Shown here piece after piece: positions 23,401 to 41,262 of a stretch of 64,000 nucleotides of DNA. Below the pieces are notes generated by a model, which had not been told where the DNA came from, did not search any database, and was given only the letters and a program-made list of their open reading frames with translations. How positions within the stretch are numbered: position 1 is the first letter of the stretch; each line of letters begins with the position of its first letter. Source of the DNA: Rhodamnia argentea (Eukaryota > Streptophyta > Magnoliopsida > Myrtales > Myrtaceae); NCBI RefSeq assembly GCF_020921035.1, contig NC_063152.1, forward strand, positions 4,631,001-4,695,000, read 5' to 3'. A program made the position numbers and the translations under genes.

Positions 23401-26400
23401 GGTGGGGCATCTTGTTATGCATTTGGAACAAATTTTAGTGAGCCCATGAAAATTAACCTGATCCGCTTAGATAGCTCAAGTCACAGTAGGCTGTCTGATG
23501 GAGACAAGCACCCTTGCCGTCAAGGAGAGGTAACTGAGGAAATACATGGTCTGCATCAGGGTCAAGGTCTACGACTTAAGCATGCTCAAAGTTTAGGTGA
23601 GAATTCTGACTTAAAATTTGAAGAAGCAATTAATATGGTAGGACCTCAGACAAATCCCATGAATTGGCTTCTACAAGTTGAAAGAAACCTTGCAAAGCTA
23701 GCAAAGGACTTATTGAAGAAGTTTGGATGGTTGGATATGGGGAGGAAGGTATATGCCTGTGAGGATGGGACACATATTTGTTTCCCTGTGACTGAAAAAT
23801 TTTATGCTCTGTATGAGAAACAGGATCATCGAGCAGATGTTTTTGAGGAGCTAAATGTGCTCTGTTCTTCAAAACAACCATTAGAATCAGATGTCTTGTT
23901 GAATCAGAATCGCTGGTCAGCTGCCTTGAATCTTTTAAAGCAAGGTGGTGCAAGTACGCTGGTTGATAGAATTGGAGAAGTCAGAAAAGTTGCTAGATCT
24001 CCATATGTTGTGATGAGGGAAGCAGTTGCTGTGCTAGTTAAGCAGAGAGGGTTATCGGAAGAACTTCTTGAGCAGCTTCCCACAAGGTTCGTGTTTCAAA
24101 GACTAGGGAATTTGGTGTCTGACTATCAGTTTACTTGATCAAAGCACACAATGTTCCCTTATTGTTCTATGTATCTCTTCAAGAGTGTTTTTAATGTGAG
24201 TTCAATTTTATGTCATCTTCTCGACTGTGTTCTGTTTTCTGCTTCAGATGGGAACGGCTGGGAGATATTGTTGTTCTTCCAGAAACATCCTTCAAGGATC
24301 CAATTTGGGAGACAATTGGTGAGGAGCTTTGGCCCATTATTGCCAAAGTCCTCAATACTCGTCGCCTTGCTCGCCAGGTAAGTTTTGTGCTGATATTTAC
24401 TGGTTTCTCCTTCCTTATCCTTTTGGGGGTTCTGAAGGTGGCTTCAAGAAGTGCATCTATAATTAGTGCATTCTTTGTATATGTTAAAAATCTGAATTGA
24501 GAAAGTATGTAGCATATGTATAGTAACATTTTTTTTTGGGGTATTGTTCCCTTTATATCTGACCGCTTTTCTGAAGCTTTCACCCTCGTTTTCCATAGAG
24601 CTGGAAATGCCTTTGCAAAACATGCCTCTCAGATTGTTCTCCGATGTTTAGAAACCTGGTTCTCTTCTACTAGTTGACTTAAAAATCACGATTCATCTTG
24701 TTTTGAAATCTTCTGGTGCATTTATGTGTGTCTTTTCTTTGATTTTGGAATAAATTTTGTTGGCTTTTGTAGGGCTATGTTGCACGTACTTCTACAAGGG
24801 ACAGTGCTCTGAAGATCCTCTTTGGTGATGATGGTTGGGTTGCCCACCGTGAAAATGGTATCTTGTATTCTTTTGATGCCACTAAGTGCATGTTCTCGTG
24901 GGGCAATCTTTCCGAGAAGCTTCGCATGGCTTGTCTAGATTGTCGAGGTGAAGTTGTTGTTGATTTGTTTGCTGGAATTGGATACTTTGTGTTGCCCTTC
25001 CTTGTTAGGTATGATCAACTCTTATTCACCTTCAATTTGGCAGTGGGTATCATGAAAATGAAAAAAATGAGGTTTTTCATTATAAGCCGCAATATCTGAC
25101 CAATATAAATCTGGTAGATTTTGACAGTGTGTGGTTATTCATGCTGATTATTTGCCAACAAGGAATCTGTGATAATTAGTATTAATGTCTCTTGCACTTT
25201 TAGTTGTTCTTTTTAATTTTATCTGCTTCTTACAAGATTGTTTGTGGATCAGGGCTCAGGCTAAGCTAGTATATGCCTGTGAGTGGAACCCTCATGCCAT
25301 TGAGGCGCTTCGTCAGAATTTGCAGGCCAATTCGGTTGATGATCGCTGTGTCATACTTGAAGGAGATAATCGGATCACAGCACCCAAGGTGGGATTTATT
25401 TCTACTTAATATGTATTTTTTTTGTTTGCCTAGCGTAATTCTGTATCCACTTGCTCTGAAGTAAGTTAAGGAGGTAATTTATGAATGATTTACATTTGAC
25501 TTCATGTAATACATTTGAAAAGTGACAGCTGACTTCGAATAGCTAATTCTACTGAGTCTGAACTCTGAAGAAGATTTGAATGATACTGACCTTGGAGGGA
25601 CTATTCCTGGAAGTCTTTAATACATTGGAATTTGCTTTCAATTTATGTGGGGATCATGTTTCTTGTACAAATGTGACTTGGCATCTTTTAGTTCTTTCAG
25701 GCAGACCTGGTTAGTAGTATGTGCTTGGAGTTTGATTCTCAATTAGTGAATGGGTTCGCTGATGATTTTACATGTCCTGCACAGAGTAAATGTGCTACTT
25801 TAAACTTTTGCATTGAGCAACTCTTTTTTGACGAGACTCATCTAGTCAACTTACATAATCTTGGCTCTAAAATTACTTGCGAATGCTTTAGGTTCTTCTC
25901 TTTGTTGTAAAGCATTAGATTTAACTTTAAAAGGTATAACCATTTTTGTTTATAATTGACTAACCATGTGTATTTCTGATGTATTGGCTGATGAAGTGTC
26001 CTCTTGTGGATTGGGTTTGTTTGTATTCTACAATCTAGATATTCTAACCTATGGTTTTTGGAACAAGCATATGGAGATACTGTGGATCGTATAAATAAAC
26101 TTTGCGTCTGATATTTACTCCTTGATGCTTTCTTATAGGGAGTTGCTGATCGAGTGTGTCTTGGTCTCCTTCCATCGAGTGAGGGCAGTTGGGTAACTGC
26201 TATAAGGGCATTAAGGTGACTTTTGACTTTCCTTGCACTATATTCTCCATAATTGTCACTAGCTGTCCAGAAGAATATTGAGAGATGATCTTGCATGATG
26301 AGAAGCTGAAAATTTCTCGGGCTTATGCTTTCAGAGTCAAAGTGTTTGTGTGGCACAATTTCAGGGATACTAATGTTCTTCTGAAGCTAGAAATTATGAA

Positions 26401-27653
26401 CATCATCGTGGAGTAATCACATGTTTACTGAATGTATTTCTTTTTTACCTGTGAATTGAATTGTCAACAAATGGAATTCAAAAGGGGATTGCAACCACCT
26501 ATGATAGGAAAGTTTTATGGTTAGAGCATATTCCTAAATTTGTTGATGAAGTTTCTTTCAAATGAAGATATTGTGTGATGCTCTCATTCCCCCAAGCTCC
26601 TTGCTATCTTTATCTCCTGTTTCTGAGGATCATGAGACAGGTTGTCACCTTTTGCAGTCCTTGCTTAAGCAGACCATGTGGAGGAGCAGTTTCATTATAT
26701 TACCTCCAGCCAATTTAATGTTTGACTTTCAATTATTAGCCGTGCCTTAGTATAGATTTGAAACATTGAAGATCATTCATTCATGCAGGTAACTGATCAG
26801 AATGGTGGGGGCTTGGTTCTTTCTGCATGTTAATCCTTCATCTCATGCAATGACAATCCACTATACAATGACAATGGACACTTGCATTAGCTTGTTCAAT
26901 TTGGAAAAGGAGGTCATCTTTACTATTGACATAAATGGGAGGTAGGCACTAGCAGAGTTGGGAAAGGAGACAATTGGAGGGAGTGGGTAGTTACTTAGAT
27001 ATTTAGCATAGTTTTCAGGATATACATATAAGACATTCATTGCAGTGAAGAAAAAAGGTTGTGTTTTTGCTTTTCTTTGTTTTTATTCAATTCACTGATT
27101 ATCATGTGACATGAACTGAACTCGAGTGGTTTTGAAAATCACCCCTGTGAGAGTTTGATGTTTAGTGCAGCGTAGGCTCGATAAAATTGAATGCGATGCA
27201 CTGTTAGAAAATTAGGTTCAGCATCGAATGTTCTGCACTAGATTGTCAAGTACGACATTGTCATCTTTTTTTATGATTCATGTGATGGATAATGTATTTT
27301 TAAGCTTGAGTAGAGTCATGAGTTTTTTAGTCTACCCACATAAAGTCAGTTCCATCAATATAGGAAGGAAGGCGGCACGCTACATGTGCATGGAAATGTA
27401 AAGGATTCAGAGGAGAGTACATGGGCGGAGTATGTTTCACGATTAGTGCATGACATTGCTAAAACCGAAGGTAAGTACTTGTACTAAAAAGATCAGTTGA
27501 ATGTGGAATATGAGCCAACACTGTTGTGGTTGCTGGTTCTTCTCAGGACATCCTTGGGAAATTGTAATAGAACATGTGGAGAGAGTGAAGTGGTATGCAC
27601 CGCACATTCGCCATCTTGTTATCGACGTTAGATGCAGACATATTCAGAGTTAG
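20452..27653 (+). CDS. tRNA wybutosine-synthesizing fusion protein TYW3-Kelch-TYW2
   Basis: Nine exons by eye: 20452-21223, 22127-22526, 22902-24086, 24248-24377, 24773-25008, 25253-25388, 26139-26215, 27364-27470 and 27547-27653; 3150 nt, 1049 residues, all phases fitting. Residues 1 to about 200 are the TYW3 N4-methyltransferase domain (SSCSGRISI, GGTWLYISHDP). The middle holds Kelch repeats as in TYW4 (LLVFGGFGGMGRHARRND, MFVIGG, VYGGVNN, MFGGYDG). The C-terminus is the TYW2 aminocarboxypropyl-transferase fold with a SAM-binding site (VVVDLFAGIGYF, ACEWNPHAIEALRQNL). These activities turn the 4-demethylwyosine of tRNA-Phe position 37 into wybutosine, which keeps reading frame at UUU/UUC. 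The fused order matches Arabidopsis At4g04670. The methyltransferase (LCM) half of yeast TYW4 is absent, as in the plant protein. The exon 2 acceptor could also be 9 nt later. A transposon abuts the promoter. Confidence 0.92.
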
Positions 27654-30600
27654 TCATGATCATACAAGGTATGTTCGGTATTTCAGAATGAAAGTTTAGG
27701 TTACGTGATGCGAGAAGATAGGTAGGTAGAGGCAGAGTGAAAAGAGAGGATGTGGTTGCACTGGATTATCAATTGGTTTTGTGAAGAGTATTTGTCATGG
27801 TATTATTGTGCTTTCATTCGAGAAAAAAGTATTTTCTTCGCATTTCATTTAAGCATGCTTTACCATGTTTGGCACATGTTTGTCCAATTACTTATCATGG
27901 TTTCCACTTGAAATTAGTGCATTTGATGTAATCAAACTTGGGCTACAACTTCTATGGATTTCCACTATAACACCGACAAGAATATGATGAGTTATGCTAC
28001 AAGATTATAGTGCATAACAGGCATGTGTCATGCCTTGTGTGTTGGGGTGCACCACAGTATAGTTAGCCGTAGTGATAACTGCCTATGGAATTCTTTCCTT
28101 TTAGTCAAGAATATTCTCATGTGATCTATTTTGACATAGCTACAAAACCAAAATAAAATACTTTTCGGATGTCATAAATTTCTAAAATTATGATGGAATA
28201 TAAGAGTGGTATTCATGGGATTGTGATTCGGTGGGAAATACTCTTGGACGACTTATTCTTCGTTCAAATAGCATTTTCTTGTTATGAAAACTCTTTATAT
28301 GAAAACTCTTGATGTGAGAATTTATAGGAATTCTCATCTATAACTTTATCATTTAATTAGACATCTTACTCGCATATCATGAATGGGAACACACTGAACT
28401 CTCTATTTAGTACCCTGTGGCAGATTTTAATTTATTTAGTTTGCATGTATTACATAATTCTTTTGAGTGTGTGGTGATCGACATTAGTTGTTTATTGTTT
28501 CTTTTGCAGTAAGTCAATGACCTCCAAGAAACCTCAACAAATGTGATGTTGGATGGCGAAAATTATTGCATTTAGCACCGCAAATTTTCAATATATCCTC
28601 GAGGAACGAGATGCATTGAAAACTGAGTTTTAAGAAGGCAACCCTGCTCAACAAGGGAGAGACATGGAGGCTGGTAGGGTTTGGAAGGAAAAGGCTTTGC
28701 TGTAGAAGACATCGTCATTACCTTCTACGGGTTCACCAGGAGATCTCGATTCTCCGATCGTAATCGGTCGTTGTCAAGTACGTTATGTCGCATCTCCTGT
28801 ACGTGACATTATGTCGTATCTCCTGCATAAAGCGCCGTAACGCCTACACTTAAAAAGGTTGACCATCAACAAATGAGACATTTGATCATGTGACATAACT
28901 TGAAATTTACATGATCTAATGAATTTATGTGTCTCGGATCTTCATGATTCACATGGTCTAATGAGTCACGCCCACCGGGCCTCTAAGATCTTGGTGCAGG
29001 CAATAATTTCGCGTGCACACCTTTATTTTTCTGGTCTGCACGAGGGTATGGACCACGTGGCTCGTTTCCCTGAACGCGTACGTCTTCCCTCTGACTCGAT
29101 GTATTAAGTGGCATGCCCTGCACGCAACGTGACGTGGATCTCTATGCAAATATTTTATTTTAGCATTAGTAAGGAAAAGAATTGATAGTGGCTAGGTCAT
29201 TGTCTGGCCTCCCAATCTTTCTTCCAAATAAAGCAAGCGCATTGACAAATTCTCTTCATTTCCCCAGGCCAATGATTAATATTTAGGGTGCATTTATTTC
29301 ACAAAAAATTTAAAATTTATAAAATGATTAGTTATATCTTAGCCAATAAAATTTATTTTCATTACCAATAACAATTTATGCATAATTATTTTTGTGAGCA
29401 ATGAAGATATTTTGCAAATGATACAAGCTTTTATTTTTCAGAAAATATTCTCTAAATCTCTAATTTTTCATGAAACAAACACGCCCTGATCACGAAGATC
29501 ATTGACAAAAATTCTGAGGTTATCCCATGGTTTTTGTTAACCGATGAAATTCGAGTTCTGGTCTAAAATTGGAAAAATCTCGTGCAAAATGATACGACAA
29601 TTTACGTTTTAATGAATTCATTTTTGTGAAAATCACAAGCATTCCGAATTAAGAAAAGGCTAAAATTGTAATTCGCCGCATGATTCAAATTGGGAATTTG
29701 GTATGATGACTTATCCATAGGGGGACAGGAAAAGAGCCCACGTTATTTTGTGAAGGTGGGCCCACCTCATCTTAAGACGGATCTTATAAAAATATATATA
29801 TCAAAAGAGCAAAACGAGTCTAAAAATAAATAAATAAATAGTGTCGGTGTCGGCTTATTATTCGGCTTAGCTAGCTGAGTTTGAGCCATGTTATAAGTTG
29901 GATCTCAAGATCAGTTTGGATATAATCTGTAATTTTTTGTTAGGTCAATCATAGGAAGATCATTGGAATTGAAATAAGATGTTCAAGTTAAGTTACTAGT
30001 TTCTCTCGATTTGATCCCAAAATATTGCGTGGGAGATATAATTTGAAATCTCGTAACTCTTTAAGCGCAACAAAAAAAAAATCATCAATTTTCTTTTCCC
30101 GAACCGCAATTGTTATAAATCAAAAATCCGTTATCAATGTCGATTTGCTAGAGAGCAACCCGTAAAAGGCCGTTGTGCTCAACTCAGTACAATATGATGA
30201 AGTGACCAATCGATTAAATGGCTTAACCTAAATTGTTGACATGAGGACGGCATATGGAGCCCAACTCCGGGTGGTCTGTTTGGGTTTAAATCTCACCATT
30301 TCATCGGGGTTTCAAGGAAGTCGTATTAGAAAGCGAATTCGATATATTGTACCCAAAAAAAAAAATTCTTCAAAATTACGATAAGTGTCCCACCCAAAAA
30401 AAAAAAAAGTTGGCCCAGAATCTTTTGAATTCAGTTTGGCATTAGTTGTACATTTGGTCTCTTAATTAGTTCAATTTTAACAAAAAAGACAGATAACTTT
30501 TTTTTTTTTTGCAATATCCTCTTGTTGAAAATTGAAATATCATTTTCAACTGCATATTTGCAGATCTTGCTTTGTCACCTTCTTTTTTCGAGCTGAAGTA

Positions 30601-32392
30601 TCCAGGCCCTATGCTAGTTTCAGGGCTCCAGGACAAATGCTCTCCTACATGTGACTGTCTTTTTCCTTTGTTTTTTATTTTATTTTTTCCCTTTTTGGGG
30701 CCACATATGTGACTATGTCTTTAATTTTGTTCTTATCTCTGTCTGATTCAACAGCAGAACTTGAAATAAAAAAAGAACAAAAAAGATTAGAGAAAATTAA
30801 TTTTTTTGATCCACAACAGATATCAAGTGGCTTGAGAGCTACCTCCAGATGCATGCAGTGTTTGCTACTTTCTAATGGGATTATAGATTTTTTGCTCTTG
30901 GTGCTTCTAGTGTTAGCACAAAAAAGGAAAGAACATGTGAAAAAAGTAAAAGTCGGCTGTTTAGTGGATGACATGAGAAATGGTTGGGAAAGTCAAAGAT
31001 GATAAAAGGGACACTACTGTCGGTCATGGATGCATCTGAAGTTGGGTGATCACTTCAAAGAGCAACTTATTTAGGAGTTTACAATTTCAGAGTCACCCCC
31101 AAGTTTTTCACTTTCAGAACACAAAGTATGTGATTGAATGACTAGAGGAGCTTCAAAAACCAACTGAAAGATAGGTAAAATCAAGATTTCGGTAAAAACA
31201 TAGTTTCTACTGGGGCTGAATATAATGGACCGACTGAATTGAAAAACCATCCAGACCAAACCGAATAGGCTAGTTTGGTCCGTTTCCCGATTCCAAGGGG
31301 AATCGAATCCCTCGGACCGGACCGGATAAACCTAAACCTAAACTTAAAATGTTTAGGACGCTTAGTGTAACTTCCAAATTTAGTGACAACGTGAGATAAT
31401 TAACAAGGAATGATATGATGAACATGTCATTAACGAGAAAAATTTATCAACAAATCACAAAAAAAAAAAAAAATACATGCAATCGGCCCAATGATTGGAT
31501 CACACGGAAACCGGAGTGAACTGGACTAGTTCTGTGCCATGACCATCCGATTCGATTCCCAATTCTTGAAACTGAAAACCGGTCCTCTCGATCCGATTCT
31601 TAATTCCAGGGTGAGATCAGACTAAACCAAAAATCGATCGCTCCTAATTTTCACTGGTTATCTATCTTCACAAATAAGTGAAGGATGTGTAAGTGCCCTT
31701 AATTTAGTAGGTGCAATGACAGTGACTTTAGCTTATGACAGTGAACCAAAAAACACGGTCAACACCTTCATCTCCATAAATGTCTTTGCACTCTGTTGCT
31801 GGACCCTCTCTCAGGAAACCTGTTCCAAACTTCAACAAGAAATTTGGACCCGAGTAAAGCCCTTAAATTGCTTCGTTTGAATTCTAGAACGTAAAATTTA
31901 TAGGTATTCTCTAGAATGAAAGGAAAAAAATATATTATTTACCAAAAAAAAAAAATTTCTCAATTTAAGAGGGTGATGGCGGAAAAAATAGACTTCACGT
32001 CATCTTCGGATGCTACCATCGGATAGGATCGTATAGTAGCGTCCCGCACTTGGGGTGGATCATCGAAACTTCAACTCCTCTATCGTCGACATGTACTTGA
32101 TGCAGTATTTTTAAATCAATTTGTCGGCAACGTACCCCTCTTGTAAAGATATTGTGCCACGTGTATGCGCGCGCCGAGAGCCGGCCCTTGAGCAGTAAAT
32201 GCTGGGGACCTTGATCAGCACCGGGCCACCGGCGCTTGAGGAGCAAATGGAGCAGTAAATGCTGCGCGCGCCACCGGAAATGCTGGACACACAATATGAA
32301 AGAAAGGCTTAAAAGCATCGGATCTGCAATTCCTAATTTGAAACTGTCCCTTTCTTTAATCATTTTGCTGAAAGCTTTTTTATCCCCTTGCG
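27654..32392. other. Long intergenic region, no gene recognised
   Basis: After the TYW 3' UTR the sequence is AT-rich. A short TIR element lies at 29285-29487. Around 31200-31650 there is a degenerate block rich in 'gaccggaccgg', 'accggtcc' and 'gattcc' phrases in both orientations, resembling a decayed hAT-type MITE. A short duplicated phrase 'gagcagtaaatgctg' occurs near 32190 and 32250 in the distal peroxidase promoter. The small reading frames (for example 30709-31002) show no conserved motif. Confidence 0.45.
29285..29487. repeat. Short AT-rich TIR element (MITE family A)
   Basis: The left end 'agggtgcatttatttcac' and the right end 'tgaaacaaacacgccct' are inverted copies with a few changes. 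The interior is AT-rich and non-coding. The ends are related to those at 17855 and 41093 (a TTTCACGAAAAAT core). No clear target duplication was seen. Confidence 0.55.
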
Positions 32393-32400
32393 TTATTTAA
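32393..32400 (+). promoter_or_regulatory. Probable TATA box of the peroxidase gene
   Basis: TTATTTAA lies 86-93 bp before the ATG at 32486, at a distance that leaves a leader of about 60 nt largely made of a (GA)n tract. Positional inference only. Confidence 0.45.
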
Positions 32401-32444
32401 GGAAGTATCCAAGAGGACCTAAATGCAAGGTCCCGGTCAGTGAC

Positions 32445-32450
<6 letters not shown>

Positions 32451-32485
<35 letters not shown>
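32451..32485 (+). repeat. (GA)n microsatellite in the peroxidase 5' UTR
   Basis: A continuous 35-base GA run reaches the start codon itself (the ATG at 32486 follows directly). GA-rich leaders can bind GAGA-type (BBR/BPC) factors in plants, and the tract is likely to vary in length between individuals. Confidence 0.9.
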
Positions 32486-32489
<4 letters not shown>

Positions 32490-34438
32490 GTTTCAGAGCT
32501 CCGTTCTTCTTTGCTGCTCTCTTCCTCTCCCTCTCAGCCACCATCATCAGCTCTGCTTCTGCAGATGGTGAGGCTGAGGCAGGGTCGGGACTGGTGATGA
32601 ACTTCTACAAGGACACTTGTCCTCAGGCTGAGGAGATCATCACAGAGCAAGTCAAGCTTCTCTACAAGCGCCACAAGAACACTGCATTCTCTTGGCTCAG
32701 GAATATCTTCCACGACTGTGCTGTCCAAGTGAGCTAGCTCTCCTTCCATTCCCTCATCTGTCTCTTACCTTTCGTTTTCCTTTCCGAGAATTGGTGGTAA
32801 AGGTGTTGCAGTCTTGTTCGCCTTTTCTTGTCCTTCTTCTTTTTATCCAAAGAAATGCTGCCTTCTGAGCCTAAAGTTTTGATCTTTTCGCTGTTTGGGC
32901 ATGTGGGTGTTGCGCAGTCTTGCGATGCCTCATTGCTCTTGGACTCGACGAGGAGGGATCTCTCCGAGAAAGAGACGGACAGAAGCTTTGGGATGAGGAA
33001 CTTCAGGTACCTCGACACCATCAAGGAGGCTGTGGAGAGAGAGTGCCCTGGAGTTGTTTCTTGTTCAGACATTCTGGTGTTGTCTGCTAGAGATGGCGTT
33101 GTTGCGGTACTTAAGAATCTTTCTCCCTCCAACTTATCAATTTTCTTCTCCTGCATGTGGTATTCGTGTCATTTCCTAGACTGTATCCGTTTCAAAGATG
33201 CGACTTTTAGAAAGATTTTAAGATGGGTCTGGTTCAGGACATTCTGATCTTTTGCTAAATCTGGTTCCAGAGTATCTTCCATTTCTGGGAAGAAAATTTA
33301 GTTGTGCTTGATCCCTTTTAGTTTCTACTTGAGGGAGGTATCATCCCTGTCAGTATCATACCCTGGATATGGCAAAATTTCCATTTTTGACCTTGATCTC
33401 ACTAACCCTTTTTCTTGAATTAAATGCTCTTTTGACTCAACACTGCAACAACCATTTCACTTCTGGCCAAACAAACAAGAAAACTATCACAGGATTTACA
33501 GTGTCAGCTTTAGGAGGATTCGATTATAAGAATAAAAAAGTACAGCTGCATGAACTTCAGACCTTACTTTTTTTTCTTTTGGTCGAACAGATCTTACTTA
33601 ATGAGGGTTTTATGTCTAGCGAAGAGAATCAGTAGGCTTTTGTTTAAACTAAGCAGATCTGGCATAGATCTGTTTTCTGAACTTTATGAACTATTTCCTT
33701 TTTCTCACCAGCTAGGAGGCCCTTACATTCCTCTGAAAACTGGAAGAAGAGATGGGAGGAGGAGCAGAGCGGATGTCATTGAGGAATACCTGCCAGACCA
33801 CAATGAGAGCATGTCTGTTGTGCTTGAAAGATTTGCCAAGATGGGCATTGACACTCCCGGAGTGGTTGCCCTGCTAGGTACATTTCATTTTGATGCTCCT
33901 AGAATTAATTCTAAGCTTTTGACTAGTGCGTGAGTTCAAGCATTCCTACTCAACCCGGATGCATGCCCGCTCGAGTCCATTACCCGCAATCGATGGAGTC
34001 TAATCATGTCTTATATCGCATCCAACAGGATCACACAGCGTGGGCCGAACCCACTGCGTCAAGCTGGTTCACCGGCTATACCCGGAGGTCGATCCGGCCC
34101 TCAATCCCGACCACGTAGAGCACATGCTCTACAAGTGCCCAGACCCGATCCCTGACCCAAAGGCCGTGCAATACGTGAGGAACGACCGTGGCACCCCCAT
34201 GATATTCGACAACAACTATTACAGGAACTTATTGGACAACAAGGGCTTGCTCTTGGTGGATCACCAGCTAGTCGTAGATAAGAGGACCAAGCCCTACGTG
34301 AAAAAGATGGCCAAGAACCAAAACTACTTCTTCAAGGAATTCGCCAGAGCCCTCACCATCCTCTCCGAGAACAACCCGCTTACCGGAGATCAGGGTGAGA
34401 TCAGGAGGCAGTGCAACATGGCCAACAAGCACCACTAG
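32486..34438 (+). CDS. PRX42: Class III peroxidase, PRX42 type
   Basis: This is a secreted haem peroxidase acting in the apoplast or cell wall. Four exons by eye: 32486-32728, 32918-33106, 33712-33877 and 34029-34438; 1008 nt, 335 residues. A hydrophobic signal peptide covers about residues 1-26. The distal haem site reads LRNIFHDC (Arg72, His76), followed by SCDASLLLDS across intron 1; the proximal site is LLGSHSVGRTHC with His202, formed across intron 3. The Cys pattern of the family is kept (DTCPQAEE, CPGVVSCSD, YKCPDP, RRQCNM). FHDCAVQSCD and the C-terminal GDQGEIRRQCNMANKHH fit the strongly conserved PRX42 clade (Arabidopsis At4g21960). Substrate and role are not established from sequence. 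It converges with the CDPK gene downstream. Confidence 0.93.
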
Positions 34439-35828
34439 AAGAAGCTCCATGATCTGCGAGGCGGGCCCCGTCCTCTCCATGGCCAGTTATTCCTCCCTCG
34501 TTCATAAGAGGAAGATAAGAGGTATGGAGAGGACTGAATAAGACGGTGTTCGGTTTTAATGGAGTCTGGGTAGAAAATGTGGACTGTGGCTGTTCTAGCT
34601 TTCCTTTCCCTTCTTTGTCTAGTTTTACTGTTGTCTGAGGGTCTAATGTGTTCAATAAGGATGTGAGGGTGCGTGTATGTACTGGAGGGATGGTGTTGAA
34701 GGTTGAAGATGCGTGGATTTCAGCGGTGATAATTGTTAATTTTCTTCTTATCGTCGTGATGACGGATTAAATGGGGAATTTTCTGCAGAGACTCATAAAA
34801 AAATGAGCCCATATTGCTTCTAAAAGTAAGCAAGAAAACAAATAAAAGCAGGCGTTATGGCTAATATAAAGGATGAGATTCCTTCATGTCGGCAGAAATA
34901 GTTTAAGCTATTTCCCTTCATAGTTAAATGTCTATTGGGTCATGTGGGAGAGGTGATTAATAAAAGGACCAAACGTCGGTGGTGGCGACTGGGAGATCAC
35001 AAGACTTCAGATCTCACCTCGGGATGATAAGGGCCATGTATCAGATCTGCCATAATTGAGGAACAATAAGGAATTTCTCCAACATCATTAGGCCAAGAGT
35101 TGCCCCCAGAAAATCTATTCTCAGAAGCACCACCAACCAAGTCAGCTTATCGCCATCCATTTTGACTTCTTAGGAGCTTATCACTGTCATCTCTAGCCAC
35201 GATTGACTCTAATTAATTGATAATGTGAGTGACAGAAGTGAATGCTTAGAAATGAACTGAATGAACATTTTAAAAGAGACATTTCTCTTGGAAATATGAA
35301 GGGAAATGCACCAATTAGAAAGGCAGCCTCTCAATTCATGAATGCCTTACATCTTCAAACATATGATGGGATCTGTATCCAAAGGTTAACTTAGACTCTC
35401 ACTAGCAATCAACCTCCCCAATGTACACATCATAGTATAAAAAAAAGATGCATAGTTATATGCAGAAAGTCATGAGCGATAGTGAAGCTAGAAGAACGTG
35501 CTAGCCAATCTAAGGTACAATGACAACAAACACTACTGGCAAAATAAGACTTCCTCTTCATCTTCAGGTACGCCCAAAACATAATATACATGATATCCGA
35601 GCAGGCATCAACTGCAACATATGGAGTGAGAAGCAATCAAGCATCATCCTGGAGAACGAGAATAGCAGAGATGAGAGCAAGAGCTAAGATGGACTCATTA
35701 AAGCGAGATGCGATGGACCGTAGCTCTCTCATCACTCCAATCTAGATTGATTTATGGAACATATCAGAGCTCACCTGAAAGAAAAAATAATATACTTCTG
35801 CCAACAAAAAGCTTTTTAACTATTCGAC
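34439..35828. other. Intergenic between convergent genes
   Basis: It contains the 3' UTRs of the peroxidase (plus) and the CDPK (minus). No repeat structure or coding frame of note was seen in the middle. Confidence 0.5.
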
Positions 35829-40383
<4,555 letters not shown>

Positions 40384-41092
40384 TTCTCTGACCAGTGATT
40401 GGGTGTGGAAAAGAGGATCAAGTTGGGATTTTGATTGATTGCTTGCTGTGCTGGAGAGCAAATTTGGAATGAAATCCAAAATCTCTTCACGGAAAGAGAC
40501 AATATATTGAATTTTGAGGTGAGAGATTCACAGATTCAGACTTTCAGAGCTCGAGGGCTGTAGGAACAGTGGCTATCAATACAGATAAAAAAAAATTGAT
40601 CTGCTGTTTTTTACACAATGGACTTGAAGCTGGCTTTCCAAACTTTGGCAGGAAAAGTTGACATGGTTTGAGGACGCAGTTCGGAAGTTTCAGTTTGCTT
40701 TTTCACGACTTCACTGAGGAATGAAATGGGGCCACATGTGCTTGGAATCAAAAGTAGCCTGGAAATGACCAATAAGGAAAACTCCACCATAGCCAAAACA
40801 CCCACCCCCCCACCAAAAAAAAAAGGAGAAAAAGTGGGAAGAAGACAGAAAATTCTCAAAAATACCACGACTTTCCCAACATCATTCTGATTCATGGGCT
40901 TATTTTCCGGGCTTGATATTCCAAGGGATAGAAATGTTCCTTAAATATTCTACTCACATTTGAGAACAAGACAGAATGGTAGTCATAGGTACAAGAGGTC
41001 CTGAGAACTGTTCTAAAGAGGTGGCAGCCTGGCACGACAGAACGACATTTGACAGAGAAGACACGTCTTGAGTGAATACGAAGTTCAACTTC
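40384..41092. other. CDPK 5' UTR and promoter side
   Basis: The first about 150 bases upstream of the start are the presumed leader. The kinase frame continues in-phase to 40479 but without an ATG (the codon there is TTG), so no longer N-terminus is expected. No other gene was seen. Confidence 0.45.
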
Positions 41093-41262
41093 GATTATTT
41101 CGCGAAAAATAAATAATTTTAAAAATATTTTTATCAAAATAATCGCTTATATTATTTAAAATTAATGTAATTAGTGAAAATATATTTTTATTTATTAATT
41201 ATTTTGAACGGTTATTTTTTGAAAAAATATTTTCTAATTTATTCATTTTTCGTGAAATAAAA
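41093..41262. repeat. Short AT-rich TIR element (MITE family A)
   Basis: The left end 'gattatttcgcgaaaaataa' pairs with the right end 'tcatttttcgtgaaataa' in reverse complement. About 170 bp, non-coding, AT-rich; same end type as 17855 and 29285. Confidence 0.55.

Noticed and set aside
31200-31650. Full hAT element with CCGG-rich arms
   Set aside because: The arms resemble hAT-type subterminal repeats, but no matching ends or 8-bp duplication could be found, so it is described only as degenerate.
40384-40479. Upstream in-frame extension of the CDPK
   Set aside because: The frame is open, but its first codon is TTG; the first ATG gives the MGCC acylation signal.
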